Positions 21,449-31,545 of a stretch of 64,000 bases of DNA are shown piece by piece; the first letter of the stretch is position 1; each line of letters opens with the position of its first letter. The stretch spans positions 20,704 to 84,703 of the forward strand of contig JAADVB010000058.1 in the NCBI GenBank assembly GCA_023334545.1, written 5' to 3'. The DNA is from Salisapilia sapeloensis. Lineage: Eukaryota > Oomycota > Peronosporomycetes > Peronosporales > Salisapiliaceae. The translations under genes and the position numbers were made by a program. The notes beneath the pieces are model-generated. The model made no database searches and was not told the DNA's origin. It worked only from the letters and a program-made list of their open reading frames with translations.

Positions 21449-23212
21449 TTACTCTTCCACCTCGTCCGAAGTTGCAAATCGGACCATCTCCTTCAGGTTT
21501 TCCTCTACTTGGTACACGAAGACAAGGAGGTAAATGATAGCTAGAAAGACAGAAGCCATACGACTGTAGCCTCCATAAGCACGCATCTGCTGCGCATCTA
21601 ATTTCTGTCGTGGCAGCAATAGTATGGAGAACAGTCCTAGTGCATGGACTCCATATTGTACCAATAGCATACCGGTAAGCTTGGCCTCTGAATCGGAGGA
21701 CGCATTGTAGGACCAGATTTTCGGCATTAGCTGGCTGTCCAAGGTCGACATGGTGCTGCCAATGAGACTAGTAAAAGACAGGAATAGTGCGACGACTGAG
21801 CCTTCGGTACCAGAATCCGCGACTTCGGTCGCTGGAATCAACGAAAAGATCGATCGCATCCCGTATGCAAAGTCCTTAAGCAAGTCGATGACACTGTAGA
21901 ACCACTGGTCCTGTAGGACATGCACGGTCACGAGGCCGCCGACGACTTCACAGACGAGTAGCCATACAAGGAAAACAACCGTGACCATCCGCCAGCTGCT
22001 ATTCGTCCACCAGAGTTTCCATGCGATCATCGTCGCAATAACACAAAAGTTACCAGACGCACTAAAGATGTTGCTGACGGTTGGTTCGACGTCAGCCAGC
22101 GCAGACACTGCTCTTGACGCGTCACCGAATGAAAAGGAGGAAGCGAACTTTAGAATCGTAAGAGACATGAGGATTTGCCACACGGCACGCTGTTCACACA
22201 TGCGTAAAAAGGCTTTCACACGTTCCATTGGGCCTGTGGGCATACTCGTGGTCATTCCAGCTGCCAACATCTGCTCCACTGCGTCTACTTCCAATTGTTT
22301 CACAGACTTTTCTTCTGCATAGAGCAAGACCAAGGGAATGGGAAGGAGACTGGCGATGGCTAAGGCTGCAAATGCCCAAAAGTGGTGAATCCGAAGCATA
22401 AAGTTACCTGCAGTCTCGTCATACTCGAGTAGACCAACAGCTATCCATCGACTAATGGCTTCGCTTGCTGTGCGAAAGATGAGGTAGTTGATCTGGACTA
22501 ATCCACGGGTCGTCAACGGCTCTCTTTGCGACAGCTCGATCACGCGAGCATCGGTTGCGACTTTGCTAATGAGCGTACCAGTCGTCGTCCCCATGATGAG
22601 TAGCATGTAATAGACCAGGTAATCCGTCGTCCGATCCGTGTAGTCCACTGCCCCAGCTAATGCTGCCAGTCCAAAGGACATGACGAACGCCACGACAGAT
22701 CCGACAATCATATAAGACTTTCGGCGATACCCTTTAATGGGAAAGATGTCCGAGATGAGACCGATGAACAAGGACAAGGCAGTAGGCAGACGAATCAGCG
22801 CTTCCATCATTGAGGATGACTTGGATGTTTCGATACCGAGGAAGTTCATTAGAGTAGGACGGAGACAGTAGCGTAGCATAGCATAGACGAACGAAGACGA
22901 TCCGGCGGCGAGTAGGAGGCCCGTGAAAGGTTTCGAAAACAAGGTTACTGGCCCACCGGGTCGAAGAGCTCCGAATTGTTGGTAGTTGAAGAACTCGTTT
23001 CCAGCAACGAAGCGGTTGTTTGCATGCTCCGAATTGGGACTGTACATGGTCATGTTCTCGTCAGAGGTACCATGACCGTTGATAGTGACCATAGGCATGC
23101 CGTTGTTTTCGTACACGCCCGGGGATTCTCCCATTCGTCGCTTGGACTGAAGCTCTATTTCGGACGAGCTGCGCCCGGTCGACGCGTTCTGATAGTCTGG
23201 CTTGTTGTACAT
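21449..23212 (-). CDS. BT1/folate-biopterin transporter family membrane protein
   Basis: 587 residues from the ATG at 23212; the open frame starts nine codons earlier at a TTG. After a polar cytosolic N-terminus of about 85 residues there are about a dozen hydrophobic segments, with motifs of the BT1/FBT branch of the major facilitator superfamily: LRYCLRPTLMNFLGI, PTALSLFIGLISDIFPIKGYRRKSYMIVG and ATDARVIELSQREP. Family members in kinetoplastids, plants and oomycetes move pteridines, folate or related substrates across membranes; this substrate is unknown. No introns are needed. Confidence 0.88.
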   Translation of the reverse strand: MYNKPDYQNASTGRSSSEIELQSKRRMGESPGVYENNGMPMVTINGHGTSDENMTMYSPNSEHANNRFVAGNEFFNYQQFGALRPGGPVTLFSKPFTGLLLAAGSSSFVYAMLRYCLRPTLMNFLGIETSKSSSMMEALIRLPTALSLFIGLISDIFPIKGYRRKSYMIVGSVVAFVMSFGLAALAGAVDYTDRTTDYLVYYMLLIMGTTTGTLISKVATDARVIELSQREPLTTRGLVQINYLIFRTASEAISRWIAVGLLEYDETAGNFMLRIHHFWAFAALAIASLLPIPLVLLYAEEKSVKQLEVDAVEQMLAAGMTTSMPTGPMERVKAFLRMCEQRAVWQILMSLTILKFASSFSFGDASRAVSALADVEPTVSNIFSASGNFCVIATMIAWKLWWTNSSWRMVTVVFLVWLLVCEVVGGLVTVHVLQDQWFYSVIDLLKDFAYGMRSIFSLIPATEVADSGTEGSVVALFLSFTSLIGSTMSTLDSQLMPKIWSYNASSDSEAKLTGMLLVQYGVHALGLFSILLLPRQKLDAQQMRAYGGYSRMASVFLAIIYLLVFVYQVEENLKEMVRFATSDEVEE

Positions 23213-25543
23213 GCGTGCGCTGAACGATACGATAAGCAAGCAAGAATTTTAAGACAGTCAAAGGGTCTGATGATCTAGCGCTCTGTGTTGAATGACTTCT
23301 CGTCAGCTTCCAGCACCCAGTTTAGCTGTCTGACGTTCGTCGGAAGAAGTCTGGTAATTTGGTCTGAACCAGTCGAGTCGAAAGATAGAAATGAATAAAT
23401 TTCTGCCTTTACAGCTACTACGCAAGAAGTAAATAGAGAGATCGAACTTCTGTCGAAGTTTGTAAGCATGGAGGTCGCGTACTTGGCCTTTCTTTATTCG
23501 AAGGACCGGATAGACGACAAAATAGCATACGTCAGCTTCTATGTGTCCACGTGGAGACAGCAAGCTGTTGTTGCTGATCGCAATGAAAATGGAAATATGG
23601 GCCACAATATCATGATGCGATCCGAGGTCTTTGTCACGACTTGATAGAACAGAGGAGACGCGCCGGTTGGGTAATGAAGGACGTGTCAACTACGAAGCTA
23701 CGCCTGTACAGATACCTCGAAGGGCAAAAATAACAGTTACCAATGAATGCAGTGGATACTCTAGAGCAGTTATAATGGGATCAGACCACCTACTAAAAAA
23801 GGTGAGCTGATGGCATAGCTGGAATCGACATCTTATATGCCGAACATCATATGTACCGAAGATCGCTGAGCCATGCAGTTATGCATGCAGATCTAATCAT
23901 TGTCATCTATGGGAAATAGAAGCGACAGAGTACTCAAGTGATTGGGAACGACGTGTGCAAAAGACGAACAAGGAGTTTACAAGTTGTTGATAACATCACG
24001 CGATCTAAGGTGTTGCTTAAGTAAGTCCGTGCATTCGTCGCATACCATGGATCAGACGAAGACTAAAATCGTGGAGTCGTTACTATCCTTGGGAAGCAGG
24101 CAAAGTATCTTTGGTACATAATACGAAAAAGCGGCGTGAGTGCGACTTCAAATTGGCAGTTACCATCCACGACTGCACAATGTCTAGCGATTGTGCCCTT
24201 ATCATTTTAATGGCCGGCGGGAAACGAACTTCCTTGCTTCCTGTCACCTGTTAAGGTTAGCTTCATTCGATTGTCTGATCAGCACGTTGAGATGCGCTTC
24301 CTTGCCAGTCCACGTCAAACCTCGTCGATTTGAGTGGTACTACGCAGTAATTGACACTACGGGTGAAAAAGTTTAAACTCGTAAGAATAACAATTCACGA
24401 GTCTCTTGTGACCGTTTTACTCGTATGCTTTTCACCGGTTAGCTCTCAGCAGAGCTTTCCTCGAAGCGGTAAACAGAAAAATATTGCTGGGTGCATTTAT
24501 GTGCAAGGGTAATGCATCCACTAGCTCGTCATAATTAGGCTGTATTGACCGAAGACGTTCCGTTGTCTCGTCTTCTCTTCAACTTTTTTTAAAAGAGCAT
24601 GAATGTCGGATCAGAATCGTTTACTTTCCTAATAGATACAGAGAAGTCATATCTGAAGTAATGGCGCCACAATTTGGATCCTCGTGTTCTAGCTTACAAC
24701 CTCTCTTGAAGAGCTGGGGAAGCTTCTCCGATGTAAGACGCGAGGGGCAAGCTTTTATACTTGTATGGATGAATACAAGGGAAATTTGCTGATCGAGTCA
24801 GTTTTTATGAAGCCAAGGTCTTTCATCTCTATAATATCTTCGCCGTCCTAGTGAAGATAAACAGTTATTGTTTTCGGTTCCTGCATTGCGTAGTAGACTG
24901 CCAGGGATAGTTCGAAATATGCTGTAGAAATGTAACATCACTTCAAAGCGATAAAACGTTAGCGAAAGTTGCACAATTGGAGTATCGTGAGCGATGAGTT
25001 TACTTGCACAGGGACAGTATGATGTACAACGACTTAATGAGACTTAGAGTGTAGATTCGAGTGAATTGGCACGCTTAATGAGAGTTCTTCTTCATAGGAT
25101 GTATCTATTGTACAAGATCGAAAAGCTCGTGAATCATATGCGAATGTCGTGAAAGCGATAGGCTGGGTTATCGTCAACTCAAACCTTAATTCAGAGAGCG
25201 AGAGAGAGGTGGATTACATTTAAATTTTAATAGATTTGGGGTGACTTGGGCCTCGCCTAGAAGTGATACCAGCATTGCGATCCGACTTGGCAAGTATATT
25301 ATACTTGACTACCAAACCTTTCGAGTTATAAGGGCGCTTCACTATTAGCAAAAGTCGTATACCTGTGTCCTACACGTGCCATTGATATCGCTTATTTATA
25401 GATCTGACTAAACATTTATTACTCATACAGAGTTCACTTTATCCCAAGCTGCACTTCAATGAGCGGAAGTTGAACTATTCAAAACAACTTCACAAAATAT
25501 TTTGTATATTTTATATATTATACAGATGCTTTGTAATCACAAT
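23213..25543. other. Gene-poor stretch
   Basis: About 2.3 kb with only short frames (for example 23303-23689 minus) and no motif, splice pattern or RNA fold that I can support. It ends at the first tRNA-Pro gene. Confidence 0.5.
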
Positions 25544-25615
25544 GGCTTCGTGGTCTAGTGGTATGATTCTCGCTTCGGGTGCGAGAGGTCCCGGGTTCGA
25601 TTCCCGGTGAAGCCC
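25544..25615 (+). tRNA. tRNA-Pro (CGG)
   Basis: Complete cloverleaf of 72 nt: acceptor stem GGCTTCG paired with TGAAGCC (one G-T pair), D arm with GTCTAGTGGTATGAT, anticodon stem CTCGC/GCGAG with loop TTCGGGT (anticodon CGG), and T arm CCGGG TTCGATT CCCGG. A CTTTTTAT run just downstream can serve as a pol III terminator. An almost identical copy lies inverted at 26393-26464. Confidence 0.95.
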
Positions 25616-26392
25616 ATCTTTTTATTTCCTTATTCGCAGGTAAATTTTTGTCTTGTACTTGTTTATCGTTGATGCATCTTACTTGTTGAAGCCTCGATCG
25701 TGACAGCATGAGGCTCGATTGAGAAGTTTGATCAGGATTTGATTCGAAGGATCGAGGCGAACGGATAATGAAGATATAGAAATCTCTGCAACAAGTTTGT
25801 TACAGGTCAAGATAGCGTCTCGATTCATTAATAATAAATATAACAACTGACGGCTAAATGCGTTGTTTGCAATCCACTTAGACTTGTTTCACTGCGCTTG
25901 CGCATTTATCGATTCAGGCAAGCTGCGTGCTAATCTTGAAACTAATTTTAGTCTGGATCGCATCACTACACTTGCATTAACTGTTACTATCAAGTATATG
26001 GTCCTAACATATCTGCTAGCGTTGAAGATACCAAACTAAATGCAATTAATCATATCGTTCAATAGAGAATTGTGGTTTGCCACGATGGAAGAGCATCCAA
26101 ATCGGTTTAAAGTATACCTAAAGGCTTATCCAAGCTACCAGTGTAAGGTATCTACTTGCATGTTAGAACTGTCGGTTGGCTACTCTGTAACATTTCGCTT
26201 CGGTTCACCACATGCAAAAGCTATACTTACAACCGCGGCTACCACAACGAAGTGCTATACGCTTTCTATTGTGGATTATACTATTCATCTTGTGCCATTT
26301 TCCGTAGGTTCATTCGCTGTCGTTAACTATGTTAGGCCTCAATAAATATGGGGAACAAATTAAGTCACTCGGCACAAATAAGATAAAAAGAT
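25616..26392. other. Spacer between inverted tRNA-Pro genes
   Basis: 777 nt, AT-rich. A plus-strand frame of 101 codons at 26040-26345 shows no recognisable domain. Apart from about 10 nt next to each tRNA, the two ends of the spacer are not mirror images. Confidence 0.5.
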
Positions 26393-26464
26393 GGGCTTCA
26401 CCGGGAATCGAACCCGGGACCTCTCGCACCCGAAGCGAGAATCATACCACTAGACCACGAAGCC
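26393..26464 (-). tRNA. tRNA-Pro (CGG), inverted copy
   Basis: Same 72-nt tRNA-Pro with anticodon CGG as at 25544-25615, on the opposite strand. The 34 nt upstream of the two copies match with one difference (TTTATATATTATACAG then GCTTTGTAATCACAAT) and the 10 nt downstream (ATCTTTTTAT) are identical. It stands 76 nt in front of the ALG8 start, transcribed away from it. Confidence 0.95.
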
Positions 26465-26540
26465 ATTGTGATTACAAAGCCTCTGTATAATATATAAACA
26501 GCTTTTTAAAAAGGTTGTTAATCATTTCACACAAAACAAA

Positions 26541-28139
26541 ATGCAAGCGGATACTGCCAGCTCATCACAGCCTCGGGCATCTTATCATGGCGTGAGCGGT
26601 TCGATTGCTGTTATTTTCCTTATTTCCATTGCTGTAAAGCTCGTTCTCCTACCATCATACCGCAGTACTGACTTTGAAGTCCACCGGAACTGGCTCAGTA
26701 TCACGTATCAACTGCCTCCGTCGCAATGGTATCACGAATCCACGAGCCAGTGGACGCTCGACTACCCTCCTCTTTTTGCCTACATGGAGTACTTCTTCTC
26801 TCACATTGCAGCCTTGGTAGATCCCTATCTCGTAGAAATATCTGCTACGCCCATCTCGACGACTCGAGTCGTGCTGTTCCAAAGACTGTCTGTCATTCTC
26901 TCCGATTGTCTGCTCTTCTACGCAGTCTTGCAATTTAGCACATCCCAGCCAGGTAAAAGCAGAAGAGCGTATGTCAAGGCTAAGAAGAACATCACTACAA
27001 TGCTCGTGGTCCTCGACGCTGGTTTACTCATGGTCGATCACATCCACTTTCAGTACAACGGAGTCCTACTAGGTCTCCTCCTTCTCTCCACTGCTCGTAT
27101 CCAACAAGGCAAGGACGTCCAAGCAGCCTTCTTCTACTCCGTGCTCTTGATGATGAAGCACATTTATCTCTACGCTGCTCCACTCTACTTTGTCTATCTC
27201 TTCCGCCACCATTGCTACGTCACATACACAACGGAGGCGATGATCACTGCACTCAAGAAGGGTAACGCTTCCTTCTCCATTGTCCGGTTCATTCGTCTAG
27301 GTGTCCTCGTTCTATCTGTCTTCTGTCTTTCTTTCGTACCCGTTCTCATGCATCATCCTTCTCCTTTTGACGGTCTAAAGCAGATCGCATCTCGCCTCTT
27401 TCCAGTGCAAAGAGGTCTATGTCATGCCTATTGGGCACCAAACATATGGGCTCTATATGCCTTTGCAGACAAGCTACTAGTACTGGCTGGAGTACCTGCG
27501 AAACCTGGCGTTGCATTTATGAGCGGAGGGCTTGTTCAAGAAGCATCCTTTGCCGTCTTACCTGACGTTCCTCCTCTCTTTTGCCTGCTCCTTACCCTCA
27601 TCTTGATGCTCCCAGTGCTCATTCTTCTATGGCAAAAGCCTGAGCCAAAGTCTTTTACGACAGCATTAGCATACTGCATGCTTTCCTCGTTCATGGCAGG
27701 CTATCATGTCCATGAGAAGGCGATTCTACAGGTCATTTTGCCTCTAGCTGTCACTGCTGCCGATAGCGTCGTTGACATGCGGATCTACCGCTTAGCTTCC
27801 GCCACAGCCTATTTCTCCCTCTTCCCACTCCTCTTCACACCTGCCGAACACATGACCAAAGTACTCTTAACGTCCATGCACATCCTCCTGTCCTACACCA
27901 CCCTCGTGCCATTCCTATCACGACAGCAAAAGGCAGAGACCGTGCGTCTCTACGACATCGAAACGCTGTACTTGACAGGCCTCGCTCTCACCGCCATCGC
28001 CGCCAGTGTCTTTCCCTACACTCCGTACGGAACGAAGCTTCCGTTCCTCCCTCTCATCCTCTACTCGGTCGCAAGTGCCATTGGCAACGTCTACATCCTA
28101 TGTCTTCTCCTACGACACTGCTTTCGAAAGACTAAATGA
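26541..28139 (+). CDS. ALG8: Dolichyl-P-Glc:Glc1Man9GlcNAc2-PP-dolichol alpha-1,3-glucosyltransferase
   Basis: Single exon, 532 residues, about the usual ALG8 length. The luminal catalytic loop signature near the N-terminus is plain: STDFEVHRNWLSITYQLPPS, then QWYHESTSQWTLDYPPLFAY, with the acidic residue needed by GT57 enzymes. Further family marks are HFQYNGVLLG and the LCHAYWAPNIWALYAF segment; the rest is a series of about 10-12 hydrophobic helices. ALG8 adds the second glucose to the lipid-linked oligosaccharide in the ER before N-glycan transfer. The gene ends 23 nt from the end of the convergent ERGIC/thioredoxin gene, another early secretory pathway protein. Confidence 0.93.
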   Translation: MQADTASSSQPRASYHGVSGSIAVIFLISIAVKLVLLPSYRSTDFEVHRNWLSITYQLPPSQWYHESTSQWTLDYPPLFAYMEYFFSHIAALVDPYLVEISATPISTTRVVLFQRLSVILSDCLLFYAVLQFSTSQPGKSRRAYVKAKKNITTMLVVLDAGLLMVDHIHFQYNGVLLGLLLLSTARIQQGKDVQAAFFYSVLLMMKHIYLYAAPLYFVYLFRHHCYVTYTTEAMITALKKGNASFSIVRFIRLGVLVLSVFCLSFVPVLMHHPSPFDGLKQIASRLFPVQRGLCHAYWAPNIWALYAFADKLLVLAGVPAKPGVAFMSGGLVQEASFAVLPDVPPLFCLLLTLILMLPVLILLWQKPEPKSFTTALAYCMLSSFMAGYHVHEKAILQVILPLAVTAADSVVDMRIYRLASATAYFSLFPLLFTPAEHMTKVLLTSMHILLSYTTLVPFLSRQQKAETVRLYDIETLYLTGLALTAIAASVFPYTPYGTKLPFLPLILYSVASAIGNVYILCLLLRHCFRKTK

Positions 28140-28162
28140 ACGAGGAAGCGTCTTGTATTGTC

Positions 28163-29794
28163 TTAACTTTGTTTCCCTAGCTCTTGCTTCTTCTTGATAC
28201 TCTTGAGTGTATGGAAGACACCTGAGTCCAAGAGTCCAATGACTGTAAAGACACCTCCAATGACAGCACACAAGTGCGTGACAAAGTGGTACCAAGGCAT
28301 GTACTCCGGTGTGACCTTGACAACTAGTGGCGAAATGTCAAAGCTGAAGACAGCAGCAGGCATATGCTCTGTCGATTCGTACTGGTTACTCGTTGCAGAG
28401 AACTCATAGACACGTTTCACAGGTTCAAAGCGACTCGTACGGCGTTCTTCATGATCAAACGGAACGACGTTCAGGTAGTGCTCGATCGTAACGTTATCCT
28501 CTTTCGAAAGGAAAGACTTACCGTCGAGCGGATATCGATCAGTCGTCATCAACTGACGCTTGCCGTCGATTAGATGCTCCGATCGTTTGATCTGACCAAA
28601 GGAAAAGTGGTTGACAATGTGTGTCGCGTCGATGACAGTCAAGTCCAACGAATGGTCTGGCGCACGTGCCGTGAGCGACACTTTACCAGGCACACGGTTC
28701 ACACTAATGCTACCAGAGATCTCACACCCTTCCACCTTTCCTGGTGCCATCAACTGTGCTGCGACTTCCTTCTCTTTACTCTTTGCAGCCTTGATATCTA
28801 TCGACTTTAATGTCTCGGCATTCACATGCACTGGTAGACCTAGTGTATCTCCATTCGTATGCACTTCCTCTGCATGATCTGCGTCTGGTTCTAGTCGTCG
28901 GTAGAATAAATCTAGGAACTGGAGCAAGTGCTCGGCCGAACGTGGTCCGTTATACACAAAGTGTGTCGATTGACTGCCGAACATGTAGATCTATCCTCTC
29001 GTTAGTACATGTACATATTCGTCTTGGAAGAGGAACGTACGAGCATGGAGGGGAAGGCTCTGATACCAGCTCGACGACATAGAGGCGCTGCGTTTCGGTC
29101 GGTGCAGTCGACAGACGCCATCATCACGCGTTCACTAAACTCTGGATGGTCCTGCAATTGTGCAGCTGCTCGTTCCCATTCCGGATTTAAGCGTTGGCAG
29201 AATGGACACCAAGGAGCGTAATAGTTGATCAATACGAGTTCATACTTGCTCATAAACTCCTTAAAGTTTTTTTCTGTTAAGGGTTGAGAGTAGTGTACAC
29301 CTGCATGCGCATCTCGTTTCGCGCCTCCCCATAACGGAATGCCTTCATCCTGTTCCTCTACAACGATTTCATCCACACGTTGGAGGTTGGACAAGTCATT
29401 CGCGTCAGAAGATAGACGGAAGCGGCGTAGATGGCGGGTGAGATTGAGCTGCTGGAGACCCATGTAGTTCGAGACATCGAGACTCGCCTGGGTGCATGGG
29501 ATGGCTGGAAGACTCACATTCAAGTTGATACGCAGTCGGTCTTCATTGTGAGAGTCCAATGTGACAGAAGTCTCTGTTCCGAGGTACGAATACGCGCTGT
29601 AGTGAGATGCAATGAGGATCGCCATGAAGATGAACGAGATGAGCGAGAAGAAGGAGCCTGTGAGGCTATGTTCCTGTAACTCTTCCGGCAATTTCCTAGG
29701 ATGGATAAGTAGGTATTTCCAGTGGGTTTATAGATAGCGATAAATCGAAGACGTACCGGAAGAAGTCGAGCGACGAGATGCCCGATCGTGCCAT
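28163..29794 (-). CDS. PDI-C-type fusion: ERGIC/Erv domains with thioredoxin domain
   Basis: Three exons, 29757-29794, 29041-29695 and 28163-28990, give 506 residues. The start MARSGISSLDFFR-KLPEEL and a membrane helix at about 28-48 match the ERGIC_N region of Erv41/Erv46-type COPII cargo receptors. A thioredoxin domain follows, with WCPFC (Cys176, Cys179). The last 270 residues resemble the COPII-coated Erv luminal domain (GCEISGSISVNRVPG, HIVNHFSFG, YFLNVVP-like, SPEYMPWYHFVTH), ending in a second membrane helix (about 467-490). Plants and several protists have this layout (PDI-C, PDIL5-3/5-4). It presumably cycles between ER and Golgi and acts on disulfides of cargo. Unlike the plant CYWS-type site, both redox cysteines are present here. 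Confidence 0.88.
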
Positions 29795-30193
29795 GATAAC
29801 GACTTCTTGCGTGGCAAAATGCGAAAGCAGCTATCGTGTCCTTTGGTCCGATTTACTGTACCTGTTTCTTCGGCTAAATAGATATTATGACATGAGACGA
29901 AGAAAAGAGTAATAGTTGTTTCGTGAGAGTGGGTCAGTAGGTGCGATGGAAAGATACAATGAAAAGCTTGATGCAAATTGATGTAAGAGAAATGGATACT
30001 GGAGGTGGACGGCGTATGACATTCGAAAGATGGATCTAGAGCGATGGGAATGGACATTTTCTTTGCATAATTACGTATGGTATCAGAACAAAAGAAAAGC
30101 GAGGACAAAAAATCGAAGCCCTCTTCGTGTCGTACGTGAAGATCGAGTGCCTGGCGACGATTCATTTGTGAATTTTCCGCTTGCTTTCAAGAG
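29795..30193. other. Divergent promoter region
   Basis: 399 nt between the ERGIC/thioredoxin gene start and the one-domain Kazal gene. Short frames on both strands have no support. Confidence 0.5.
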
Positions 30194-30421
30194 ATGTTCC
30201 GCGTTACGATTTTTCTGATGCTGCTTGGACTCTGTGGCGTGCTTGCGGAAGAAGATAATGACTGCCTAAAGATGTGTACGAGAGAGTACGCGCCAGTCTG
30301 CGCTTCGAACGGTGAGACCTATTCGAACGAGTGCATGTTTGAGATGGCAAACTGCGAGCAGAATGACAAGCTTTGGATTCTGTACAAGGAACCGTGCAAG
30401 AAGGACAGCGTGTCTAAATAA
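30194..30421 (+). CDS. Secreted single-domain Kazal protease inhibitor
   Basis: 75-residue protein. Signal peptide at residues 1-18 (RVTIFLMLLGLCGVLA), then one Kazal domain with six cysteines: CLKMC, APVCASNGETYSNEC, ANC and EPC. The domain core is closest to the third domain of the 19107 gene (PVCASDGNTYANKC). A minimal secreted inhibitor, probably extracellular. Confidence 0.92.
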   Translation: MFRVTIFLMLLGLCGVLAEEDNDCLKMCTREYAPVCASNGETYSNECMFEMANCEQNDKLWILYKEPCKKDSVSK

Positions 30422-31545
30422 ACTAGCTGGAAGAATCTTTAAGGAATAACAAATACTTTACTTTGCGATTGCTTGCTTTATTGCGTTTTCTAGGATGCAC
30501 TTTGTGCTTGTGATTCGAGTAGGTATTGATTAAGTGGTCTTCAGCCATGTCATGATAGAAGTATATTTAGATTGGAAGGTAGGAAATTTGGCGATCAGGC
30601 TAAAGTGATAAGTATTATTTACCTTTCATTATCGCGCAACGACATTCAGCTTGCTTGGTGTGCTATGGGAACCTTCGATTGATGTCAAATTCGAAGCAAT
30701 TCAGCAGAATAGCTTCAATAGTAGCTTCTCGTAGACTTCAACTTGCACAGCCCCAATTCTACCTCTCTGGTGGTACCTTGGTCTCGTTCGCAGCGGCTTC
30801 GAGTGAATGTGTTTGTCTTTGCCCAGTAGATACTTCCAGTATCCTCAACAAGTAGGAGCTACAAGTAGCAAAATTATTTTGAGCGGATGAAATTAAGCAC
30901 GCGCTAGACTCCCCATCCAACATGTTAGCTTATCCCATTAAAATGCTCATGTGCGCTTAAAAATCATAGCTCGGACCCGATTGTAAGGAATTAGAAGCGA
31001 AAGCGGCTTATGATCGTTGTCATAGAGTCACAGCTACGTGAAGTTCTGGCACTATGCGAAGGTCTCAACGGTAATGCTTTTTGAAATTTACGGTGAGCAC
31101 TCTGTCATGGTCAAGATAAGATTAGCGAGCGCTTCGACTTCAGTTGAATCCTAACGATCGCTTAGTAGACACAGATAGAAGAAAAGCATGATATCCGTAA
31201 ATGCTTGTAGCTAAACATTATTTTATATAACTCGTCAATAAATACTGTGAAGACTGTATGTCCAGTGTATCTACATATTCAAAGCTGTAGTCTTATATCG
31301 AGTGCACGCTGAATGAAGCAGGCCAAAGAGTTTGATGCTATATAAGGAACAAATTTGCATAAGAAATTGCTGATTGTACTTACCGTGCATCAGCTTTGAT
31401 TAAGCTCGCCAATTTTAGTACATTACCAGCTAAAAAGATACCAACCAAGTTTCCAGATGCCGTTGATTAAACAGGTCGAAGTGGTAATATCAGCGTTTGC
31501 CATGAAATGTACGTATTCATGTTATATGCAGCAATATTATAGGCT
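30422..31545. other. Intergenic, no gene recognised
   Basis: About 1.1 kb. A 66-codon plus-strand frame at 30655-30855 has no motif. The plus-strand frame starting at 31457 runs over the CFAP45 coding region and is its shadow. Confidence 0.5.

Noticed and set aside
25518..25709. Minus-strand 63-codon frame over the first tRNA
   Set aside because: The tRNA cloverleaf explains the sequence; the frame is the reverse complement of the tRNA plus flanks.
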